From NCBI RefSeq assembly GCF_024628805.1, contig NZ_CP102382.1, forward strand, positions 620,001 through 684,000: DNA of 64,000 nt, read 5' to 3'. Of this stretch, positions 17,400 to 26,100 are shown piece after piece. The stretch comes from Paenimyroides aestuarii. Its GTDB lineage: Bacteria; Bacteroidota; Bacteroidia; Flavobacteriales; Flavobacteriaceae. The notes under the pieces are model-generated. The model was not told where the DNA came from. It was given only the letters and a program-made list of their open reading frames with translations, and made no database searches. Every line of letters begins with the position of its first letter. Within the stretch, counting starts at the first letter, position 1. The position numbers and the translations under genes were made by a program.

Positions 17400-18578
17400 T
17401 TATTTAAACGCTGGGAAACCAGTCACATCCATACCTGTGATTAACAAGTGAATGTCGTGTGTACCTTCATACGTTACCACCGATTCTAAATTCATCATGT
17501 GACGCATAATGGAATATTCACCGGTAATCCCCATTCCGCCTAACATTTGGCGAGCATCACGGGCAATGGTTAATGCCATATCCACATTATTGCGTTTTGC
17601 CATTGATATTTGTGCCGATGTTGCTTTACCTTCGTTACGCAAAACACCTAAACGCCAAGTTAATAATTGTGCTTTGGTGATTTCTGTAATCATTTCAGCT
17701 AATTTCTTTTGCTGTAATTGAAAAGCTCCGATTGGTTTATCAAACTGAATGCGTTCTTTAGAATATCTTAAAGCCGTATCATAACAGTCCATTGCAGCAC
17801 CAATTGCACCCCACGCAATACCGTATCGAGCTGAATCTAAACAACCAAGTGGCGCGCCCAAGCCCGATTTGTTTGGTAATAAATTTTCTTTAGGAACTTT
17901 CACATTGTCAAAAATCAATTCTCCAGTTGCCGATGCTCTTAACGACCATTTATTGTGCGTTTCAGGAGTTGAAAAACCTTCCATTCCTCTTTCCACGATT
18001 AATCCATGAATTCTACCTTCTTCATTCTTTGCCCAAACCACGGCTATATCTGCAAATGGAGCGTTTGAAATCCACATTTTGGCACCGTTTAATAAGTAAT
18101 GATCACCTTTGTCTTTAAAGTTGGTAACCATTCCGCCTGGATTGGAACCGTAATCTGGTTCTGTTAAACCAAAACATCCAATCATTTCGCCGGTTGCTAA
18201 TTTTGGAAGATATTTCATGTGTTGTTCTTCGTTTCCGTATTTCCAAATAGGATACATTACCAACGATGATTGCACGGATGAAGTGGAACGTACACCTGAA
18301 TCGCCACGTTCAATTTCCTGCATAATCAATCCATAGGAAATTTGATCTAATCCTGCACCGCCGTATTCCACAGGAATGTATGGTCCAAAACCACCAATTT
18401 CGCCTAAACCTTTTACAATTTGTGTAGGGAATTCCGCACGTTGCGCATACTCTTCAATAATGGGCGAAACTTCTTTCTTAACCCATGCACGCGCCGCATC
18501 GCGTACTAATTTATGCTCTTCTGTAAGTAAATCGTCTAATAAATAATAATCTGGTGCCTGAAATAAATCCGGTTTCAT
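17400..18578 (-). CDS. Acyl-CoA dehydrogenase, glutaryl-CoA dehydrogenase type
   Basis: 392 aa, full length. FAD-binding region GCFGLTEPDYGSNPGGM and catalytic Glu about 370 in VTYEGTHDIHLLITG, the GCDH-type C-terminus. It most likely oxidises and decarboxylates glutaryl-CoA to crotonyl-CoA in lysine/tryptophan breakdown, but other short-chain acyl-CoA substrates cannot be excluded. Monocistronic with a promoter element at 18601-18608. Confidence 0.85.
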   Translation of the reverse strand: MKPDLFQAPDYYLLDDLLTEEHKLVRDAARAWVKKEVSPIIEEYAQRAEFPTQIVKGLGEIGGFGPYIPVEYGGAGLDQISYGLIMQEIERGDSGVRSTSSVQSSLVMYPIWKYGNEEQHMKYLPKLATGEMIGCFGLTEPDYGSNPGGMVTNFKDKGDHYLLNGAKMWISNAPFADIAVVWAKNEEGRIHGLIVERGMEGFSTPETHNKWSLRASATGELIFDNVKVPKENLLPNKSGLGAPLGCLDSARYGIAWGAIGAAMDCYDTALRYSKERIQFDKPIGAFQLQQKKLAEMITEITKAQLLTWRLGVLRNEGKATSAQISMAKRNNVDMALTIARDARQMLGGMGITGEYSIMRHMMNLESVVTYEGTHDIHLLITGMDVTGFPAFK

Positions 18579-18600
18579 ATCTACAATTGTTTAGTTCTCA

Positions 18601-18608
18601 CAAAAATA
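18601..18608 (-). promoter_or_regulatory. -7 element TATTTTTG of the acyl-CoA dehydrogenase gene
   Basis: The minus-strand TAnnTTTG match ends 22 nt before the ATG at 18578. Confidence 0.6.
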
Positions 18609-18714
18609 CTTATTTTTTAAGAAGAAAGACAAAATATTTTATGATTGAATTTTTTGAATAAAAAGTAGTAACTTGCTGTAAGTTATTGGCAAATGAAGAT
18701 AAAGCGGTTGTGAT

Positions 18715-19188
18715 ATGATAAATAATGAAGTAAATAATCAGATAAAAGTTAATAGACTATTTAGTCTTTGCAGATACATTGCTATTGTTTTCGGAGTGAT
18801 TTTGCTTTCTACTTGGACTGTAAAATCCGCATCTTTAGAAAATCTAAGTCGATATAAGTTTCAGCAAGATGCTTTTCTAGAGATTACAGGCATTGATAAA
18901 ACTGAACAAGGAGATCCAATTCCGGGAGCTGTTGTTTTAAAAGTGGGGACTAATCAAGGAACAGATACTGATGTTGAAGGTAAATATAGCTTAAATGTAA
19001 ATGAAGGCGATAAAATTCAATTTGTTTATGAAGGATTTAAAACAAGTATGGCGACTGTTCGTAGGAGTAATATTTTGAATGTTAAGATGATAAAAAATGA
19101 TACTGACTTACCTGATGTTATTATCTCTATCAATTATCATTTAGCAACAGGATGTACTATTGATTCAGTTCGTGTTAAAAAAACTTAA
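18715..19188 (+). CDS. CarboxypepD_reg-like domain protein, receptor N-terminus without a barrel
   Basis: 157 aa. A hydrophobic N-terminal segment (about 20-40, YIAIVFGVILLSTWTVKSAS) follows a 15-residue polar lead, then a single carboxypeptidase-regulatory-like beta sandwich (about 55-130, GDPIPGAVVLKVGTNQGTDT, then GKYSLNVNEGDKIQFVYEGF), which is normally the first domain of SusC-like TonB receptors. The protein stops at the point where a plug domain should start. A second short reading frame with plug-like sequence follows in another frame (19245-19499). Either a decayed receptor or a small two-gene unit. Confidence 0.55.
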   Translation: MINNEVNNQIKVNRLFSLCRYIAIVFGVILLSTWTVKSASLENLSRYKFQQDAFLEITGIDKTEQGDPIPGAVVLKVGTNQGTDTDVEGKYSLNVNEGDKIQFVYEGFKTSMATVRRSNILNVKMIKNDTDLPDVIISINYHLATGCTIDSVRVKKT

Positions 19189-19244
19189 CTTAATAAAAAT
19201 TATATTGTAGATGTTGTATTCCTATTAGTTTTTAATATCGATAT

Positions 19245-19499
19245 GTGACCGTCAAAAATTTAAGAAAACCCGAAACCATTTTAAAAAATACAGAGGCTTT
19301 AACACGAAATGGCAATTATTCTTATATTATAGATGGCGTGCGTGTTAGCGAAGAAACGTTTCAATCGTTAAATCAGAATTATATTAAAAGCTTTGATATT
19401 CAAAAACATACCGATGTTTATAATGACCGATTTGAAAATAAAGAAAACCAAAGTAAGATAAATTTGATACTACCTAAAAAAAAACAGTTCAATAATTGA
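19245..19499 (+). CDS. Small plug-domain-like protein, possible receptor remnant
   Basis: 84 aa from a GTG at 19245. The segment SYIIDGVRVSEETFQSLNQN resembles the short plug-like tail of TonB receptors and M56/BlaR-type proteins (VDGKEV...LNPxxIES). No barrel follows. The frame differs from the gene 56 nt upstream, whose product resembles the domain that normally precedes a plug. The stop lies inside a terminator hairpin. Could be a pseudogene fragment. Confidence 0.4.
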   Translation: MTVKNLRKPETILKNTEALTRNGNYSYIIDGVRVSEETFQSLNQNYIKSFDIQKHTDVYNDRFENKENQSKINLILPKKKQFNN

Positions 19500-19503
19500 A
19501 CTG
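19485..19503. terminator. Terminator hairpin overlapping the end of the plug-like gene
   Basis: The 8-bp stem CAGTTCAA/TTGAACTG with a 3-nt loop is preceded by A9 and followed by CCCTTTT. It is convergent with the DUF805 gene. Confidence 0.7.
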
Positions 19504-19526
19504 CCCTTTTCCATGTAAACTTTGTA

Positions 19527-19853
19527 TTACATATTTGCTTTTGGATCTTCACCGTATTCGTTTGGTCCTTTATCACCTTCTGTAAAAGCCAAGATCAAGT
19601 TATAAATGGGTATTAAAATAAACCAACCACTTTTACCCACATCATGCATTCTTCTCACTCCTACGGCAATACCAGGAAGCAAAACTGCTAATGTATAAAT
19701 ATTTGCCAAATTAGGAACATCTAATAATCCACAAATAAAACCAAATGCAAATGCAAAAATAACATTAAATAAAAAAAACATCCAATATTCTTTTCTTCTT
19801 GCTCTACCGTTAAACACGGCGTAATTCTGTAATACTTTTAAGTAATAATTCAT
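19527..19853 (-). CDS. DUF805 membrane protein
   Basis: 108 aa. NYYLKVLQNYAVFNGRARRKEYWMF is the standard DUF805 start, followed by three hydrophobic segments and the GVRRMHDVGKSGWFILIPIYN core motif. Inner-membrane protein of undefined role. Confidence 0.9.
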   Translation of the reverse strand: MNYYLKVLQNYAVFNGRARRKEYWMFFLFNVIFAFAFGFICGLLDVPNLANIYTLAVLLPGIAVGVRRMHDVGKSGWFILIPIYNLILAFTEGDKGPNEYGEDPKANM

Positions 19854-19936
19854 AATATTTTTCTAATTTTTATCAAACATAGTTATATTAACACTATTTA
19901 ACAAAAATATTTTTAATTTATACTAAAAATAGCATA

Positions 19937-22750
19937 TTAATGTGCATCCAACCAATTGGATCCTTCACCTATTTCTACTTCTAACGGAACAGCAAACACA
20001 AAAGCATTTTCCATTTCTTCTTTAATTATTGGTTTTATCGTCTCTAATTCGGTTTTGGGAACATCGAAAACCAATTCATCGTGTACTTGCAGCAACATTC
20101 TGGTTTGCAAATTTTCTTTTAGCAATCGGTTATGAATGTTGATCATCGCAATTTTAATGATGTCGGCTGCCGATCCTTGTATTGGCGCATTTACCGCATT
20201 GCGTTCTGCCCCGCCACGAACCACTGCGTTTTGCGAGTTGATGTCTTTTAAATATCTGCGACGACCTAAAACCGTTTGTACATAACCATTTTCTCTTGCA
20301 AAAGCGATTTGATTATCAATATAATCGCGCAATTTGGGATAAGTTTGGTAATAAGCATCTATCAACTCTTTACTTTCGGCACGACTTAAACTGGTTTGCT
20401 GACTCAGTCCAAAAGCCGAAACACCGTAGATAATTCCAAAGTTCACCGTTTTGGCATTGCTTCGTTGCTCACGTGTAACCTCATCTAAAGCTACATTAAA
20501 AACTTTTGCAGCGGTTGCCTTATGAATATCTTCTTGCTTTTTGAACGATTCAATCATGTTTGGTTCTTCACTCAAAGCAGCAATGATGCGCAATTCAATT
20601 TGCGAATAATCGGCAGATACCAACACGTGATTTTCATCTCGTGCTACAAATGCCTTTCGAACATTTTGCCCGCGCTGGGTGCGAATTGGGATATTTTGCA
20701 AATTGGGATTGTTTGAACTTAAACGCCCAGTAGCTGCAACCGCCTGCATATAATCGGTATGCACACGACCTGTTTTTGGATTGATCTGATGGGGCAAGGC
20801 ATCAACATATGTGTTTTGTAATTTAACAATTTGTCGCCATTCTAAAATATCCCGAACCACTTCGTTGTCTTTTGCTAATTCACTCAAAACCTCTTCTCCT
20901 GTGGCATATTGTCCCGTTTTGGTTTTCTTTATCTTGCCATTGCTTATTTTTAATTTTTCAAATAAAACAACACCTAACTGTTTGGGCGATGCCAGATTGA
21001 ATTCCTCGCCGGCAGTTTCAAATATTTTGGTTTGAAGTGATGCGGCTTCTGCAGATAAATCAACCGACAACTTTTTTAGATAATCCACATCCAATCGAAT
21101 ACCTTCGGATTCCATTTCAGCTAAAACAGAAACCAACGGACTTTCGATTTTATCAAACAATTCACGGGTTTTGGATTGATCCAATCTAGGAGCAAAAACC
21201 TCTTTTAATTGATAGGTGATATCAGCGTCTTCGGCGGCATATTCTTTAATATCTTCTAAAGCTACATCGCGCATTGATTGCTGTCCTTTACCTTTTTTAC
21301 CGATTAATTCTTCGATCGATTTAGGTTGATACTGCAGATAGGTTTCAGCCAAAACATCCATATTATGACGCATATCTGGATTTATCAAATAATGCGCAAT
21401 CATGGTATCAAACAAAAATCCTTTTACTTCAACATTATAATTTTTAAGTACTTTAATATCGTATTTTAAATTTTGACCAATTTTTACAATTTGTTCGTTT
21501 TCAAAAAACGGTCGCAGTATTTCGATTAACTCTTGTGCTTCGGCTTGATTTTCAGGAAACGGAAGATAGTAAGCCGATCCTTTGGTGTATGCAAACGACA
21601 TGCCGACCAATTCGGCTAAATTTGCATCTAAATTGGTTGTTTCGGTATCAAAACACACTTCGGTCTGTTCCAACAAGGTTTTTGTGAAGAGTTGCAAAGC
21701 GAATTTACCTTGTATTATTTGGTAATGATGATCGGTTGTTGCTAAATTTTTGTAATATCCTTCTTGATCAATTTTAATTTCGCTGTCGCCTGTTTCAAAT
21801 AAAGAAAATTGATCGGATGTTTTTTCGGGTTGCTTGCCAATTGGGGTGGGCTGAACCATTGTTGCATCATCTGCAAAGATTTTATCGAACTGTTCTTTCA
21901 TTCTTCGGAACTCTAATTCCTGAAAAATTGCATCGGTTTTCTCTACGTCAGGTTTATCTAGCTTAAAAAATGTTTCATCAAATTCTACCGGACAATCTAA
22001 AAAAATACGGGCTAACTTCTTAGAAAGCAAGCCGAGCTCTTTATTTGCTTCGATCTTTTCGCGCATTTTACCCTTTAATTTGTCGGTATTTTCCAACAAA
22101 TTTTCCATGGAACCAAATTCAGCCAACAATTTCTTAGCTGTTTTTTCGCCAACGCCTGGCAATCCGGGAATATTATCAACCGCATCGCCCATCATTCCCA
22201 AAAAATCGATTACTTGCAAAGGGTGTTCCACTTCAAACTTCTCTTGAACTTCCTTCACGCCCCAAATTTCAATTCCATTGCCCATGCGTGCCGGGCGGTA
22301 CATAAAAATATTTTCCGAAACCAGCTGCGCATAGTCTTTATCGGGCGTTACCATAAAAACCTGAAAACCTTCTTTCTCGGCTTTTTTAGATAAGGTTCCT
22401 ATTAAATCGTCGGCTTCAATTCCGGGCACTTCGATAATGGGAATGTGCATTGCTTTTAAAATTTCTTGGATGTAAGGCACTGCAATTTTAATGGCTTCGG
22501 GGGTTTCATCACGGTTTGCTTTGTATTCCGGAAAAATCTCGCAACGAGCTTGGCTTCCATCCTTATCAAAAGCAACTGCCAAATAATTGGGGCGTTCGCG
22601 CTTTATAACGTCCATCAATGAATTCATAAAACCCATAACTGCCGAGGTATCTAACCCTTTGGAATTGATACGTGGATTTTTTATAAAGGCATAATACCCA
22701 CGAAATATCAATGCGTAGGCATCTAAAAGAAATAATCGTTTTTCACTCAT
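19937..22750 (-). CDS. polA: DNA polymerase I
   Basis: 937 aa with all three domains: 5'-3' exonuclease (about 1-300, MSEKRLFLLDAYALIFRGYY and GVGEKTAKKLL), 3'-5' exonuclease (about 330-530, acidic DTETTNLD motif intact, so proofreading is likely), and polymerase family A (motif A VSADYSQIELRI, motif B RSNAKTVNFGIIYG, motif C LLQVHDELVFD). Okazaki fragment processing and repair. Monocistronic with a promoter element at 22773-22780. Confidence 0.97.
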   Translation of the reverse strand: MSEKRLFLLDAYALIFRGYYAFIKNPRINSKGLDTSAVMGFMNSLMDVIKRERPNYLAVAFDKDGSQARCEIFPEYKANRDETPEAIKIAVPYIQEILKAMHIPIIEVPGIEADDLIGTLSKKAEKEGFQVFMVTPDKDYAQLVSENIFMYRPARMGNGIEIWGVKEVQEKFEVEHPLQVIDFLGMMGDAVDNIPGLPGVGEKTAKKLLAEFGSMENLLENTDKLKGKMREKIEANKELGLLSKKLARIFLDCPVEFDETFFKLDKPDVEKTDAIFQELEFRRMKEQFDKIFADDATMVQPTPIGKQPEKTSDQFSLFETGDSEIKIDQEGYYKNLATTDHHYQIIQGKFALQLFTKTLLEQTEVCFDTETTNLDANLAELVGMSFAYTKGSAYYLPFPENQAEAQELIEILRPFFENEQIVKIGQNLKYDIKVLKNYNVEVKGFLFDTMIAHYLINPDMRHNMDVLAETYLQYQPKSIEELIGKKGKGQQSMRDVALEDIKEYAAEDADITYQLKEVFAPRLDQSKTRELFDKIESPLVSVLAEMESEGIRLDVDYLKKLSVDLSAEAASLQTKIFETAGEEFNLASPKQLGVVLFEKLKISNGKIKKTKTGQYATGEEVLSELAKDNEVVRDILEWRQIVKLQNTYVDALPHQINPKTGRVHTDYMQAVAATGRLSSNNPNLQNIPIRTQRGQNVRKAFVARDENHVLVSADYSQIELRIIAALSEEPNMIESFKKQEDIHKATAAKVFNVALDEVTREQRSNAKTVNFGIIYGVSAFGLSQQTSLSRAESKELIDAYYQTYPKLRDYIDNQIAFARENGYVQTVLGRRRYLKDINSQNAVVRGGAERNAVNAPIQGSAADIIKIAMINIHNRLLKENLQTRMLLQVHDELVFDVPKTELETIKPIIKEEMENAFVFAVPLEVEIGEGSNWLDAH

Positions 22751-22772
22751 ACTATTTGTTTCAACAAAGTCA

Positions 22773-22780
22773 AAAGTACA
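22773..22780 (-). promoter_or_regulatory. -7 element TACTTTTG of polA
   Basis: The minus-strand TAnnTTTG match ends 22 nt upstream of the polA ATG. Confidence 0.65.
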
Positions 22781-23132
22781 AAAAAGAAATAAGTTGATTA
22801 AATAATGTATGTTTTTGATAAAAACCTAAAATAGACTTCTAAATAAGTCCCTTGAAATAGAGTTTAATAAAATTACCAATAAAAAATGAGAACTGTCCCA
22901 ATTCCGAAAAAATAAAAATTAAATAAATTCGTTAAACTTTGTTTCAATTGATAAATTATTTTGTTTTTATATATTTTTTTTAATTACATTTATCGCATAT
23001 TTAGAAAAGTAAAAAATAGTGATTGTTGTTGAATTTTATGCTAAGCTTAAGACTTTATTTGTCTTACAGCTTGTGTATTATCGCGATTAATTAGATTTTT
23101 TACAGAATTTATAAATTTTAATTAATTAAAAT
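22781..23132. other. AT-rich divergent intergenic region between polA and the adhesin gene
   Basis: About 350 nt with long A/T runs and no convincing reading frame. It must hold the adhesin promoter, but no exact TAnnTTTG element was found near its start; TTTATTTG at about 23055 is the closest variant. Confidence 0.5.
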
Positions 23133-26100
23133 ATGAAAAAAATTATTTTTCTATTAGTTCTCGCTTTAAGTTTATTTGAGCTAAATGCTCAAATATCCTA
23201 CACACAAGGTTGGGAAACTACCGGATTAAATTCATGGACAACTTCTACTTCCTATGCGTTTAGCCGCAATACCACCACACCGTGTGTTGGAACTGCTTCG
23301 GTAAGGGCTAATAATTACAGTGGCGCAACTTCGCTTTTAACTTCACCTGCATTAACAGGCACAAATGGTGGAGATTTAACAGTAAGTTTTAGTTACAAAG
23401 TCACACAGTACAGTTCAAATACTACTGGACAAACTTTAACAGATTTGGGTATCATCAAATTGCAATGGGCTACCTCTACTTCAGGTCCATGGACAGATGT
23501 TTTTCAAGTTGATAACACCAACCACACAGTTTCGGCTTCTTGTGCGGTAAAAACTACAACTTTTTCGGGCTTACCTGGATCAGGAAATGTTTACATTAGA
23601 TTCCATGTAACACCTGGAACTCCTTTAGCTGACAATTACGTTTATATTGATGACGTTGTTATTTCGCAAGGGGCAGCTCCCTCTTGTGTACCTCCTTCAG
23701 GTGTAACTACTACCAATATAACACAAACAGGAGCAACTGTTTCTTGGTTGGCTTCTCCTAGTAATCCGTCTGCTAATTATGATATTTACTGGAGCACAAA
23801 CAATACGGCTCCTACAAGTACTACTGCTGCATCATACACAAATCAAACATCACCTTATAACGCAACAGGTTTAGCACCTAATACTACTTATTTTTGGTGG
23901 GTACGTTCAAATTGTGGCGGAAGCGGTAACAGTTCTTGGGTAAGTGGCGGAAGTTTTAAAACTTTGTGTAATCCTTACACAATACCTTACTTTGAAGGTT
24001 TTGAATCAAGTTATACAGATGCTGCAACAATTAGTGGATGTTTATATCAAGAATCTATTAATGGAACACAAGTGTGGACTGCCAATTCTAGTGCAACTGA
24101 TTACAATAGATCTCCAAGAACAGGTAACTGGAATGCATTCTTAAGATATAGTAACGATGATTGGATTTACATTCCCATAAATTTAACTGGAGGAGTGAGT
24201 TATACAGTTGAATTATATGCAAGACAAGATGGTAGCACTTCAACAAACTCTAATATTACTGTTAGCTATGGAACATCAGCCGTTGCTACTGCAATGACAA
24301 ATACAATTGTTCCAGCTACAGGTATTATTAACGGGAACTACCAATTAATTACAGGTAGTTTTACACCCGCAACAACTGGAACTTACTATGTAGGAATCAA
24401 GGGATTCATGAATAGTTCTCCATGGTATATTTCTTTAGATGACATATCAATAGATGCTACACCAACTTGTATAAGCCCTACAGCTCTTGTTTCTTCAAAT
24501 CCTACTGCTACAGGAGTAACTATGACATGGACTGCCTCAACAAGTAATCCGTCAGGAAATTATGATATTTATTGGAGTACATCAAACACAGCTCCTACAA
24601 ATGCAACAACCCCGTTAGCAACCAATCAAACAACACCATACAATGCAACAGGATTATCGCCTGACACTACATATTTTTGGTGGGTACGTGCTAACTGTGG
24701 CGCTGGTGACACTAGTAAATGGGCAAGTGGCGGTAGCTTTAAAACATTATGTAATCCATACACAACACCATATTTCGAAGGATTTGAAACAGGTTATACA
24801 AATGCAGCATCTGTGGAAGGATGTTTAGTACAACAATCTATGAACGGTTCACAAGTATGGACTGCCAATTCTACTGAAACAACTTACAACAGATCTCCTA
24901 GGACAGGTAGCTGGAATGCATTTTTAAGATATAGTAACGACGATTGGATTTATATTCCTATTAATTTAATAGGGGGAACAGGGTACACTGTTGAACTATA
25001 TGCACGCCAAGATGGGTCAACTGCTACTAATTCTGATATTGCAATTAGTTACGGAACATCTGCATCTGATACGGCAATGACAAATGCAATAGTGCCTCCA
25101 ACTGGAATTATTGATGGTAATTACCAATTAATTACAGGAAAGTTTACACCAGCTACAACAGGCACTTATTATGTTGGAATTAAAGGATACATGAATGGTT
25201 CTCCATGGTATATTTCTTTGGATGATATTCGAATAGATGTTACCCCACCACCAACTGCTACCACAACAGTTGTTAACAACACATGCTATGGCGGTACAAC
25301 TGGAACAGCTGAGGTTTTAACTGTTGATGGCACACCACCTTATACTTATTCTTGGGCTCCATCAGGAGGAACAGGCTTCAAAGCAACTGGGTTAGCAGCA
25401 GGAACATACACTGTAACAGTAACTGATGCAAACAACGTTACAGCTACCGCTACAGCAGTAGTTACTGAGCCTGATGCTTTACTTTCAAACGCAGTTGTAA
25501 ACAACATTAGTTGTAATGGTTCAAACAATGGAACAATTGATATCACGCCAACAGGCGGAACGGCTCCTTACACCTATCTGTGGACTACAGGAGACACTGG
25601 TACTTCTGTAAGCAATTTAGCGCCGGGTACTTATTCCTTAACCATTACAGATGCCAACAATTGTACTGCAACAGAAGATTTTGTTATTACAGAACCTACT
25701 GTTTTGGTAGCAACAAACGCTGCACAAACCAATGTTACCCTTTTTGGAGGTAATGACGGTTCAGCAACTGTGGCGGCAAGTGGCGGAACAGCACCATATG
25801 CATATATGTGGAGCAATGGAGCAACCACCGCAGCAATCGCAAACTTAACTGCAGGAACATACACTGCAACAGTAACCGATGCAAATGGTTGTACCGCAAC
25901 AGAAGATTTTGTAATCACACAACCTATCCCATTGATGGTTCAGTCTGTCTCTCAAACCAACGTAAGTTGTAATGGCGGATCAGACGCAATCGCAAGCATC
26001 GTAGCAATAGGTGGAAATGCACCTTACACGTACCAATGGTCACCAAGTGGAGGAACTGCTGCTACCGCAACAGGACTTTCGGCAGGTATGTATAGTGTGT

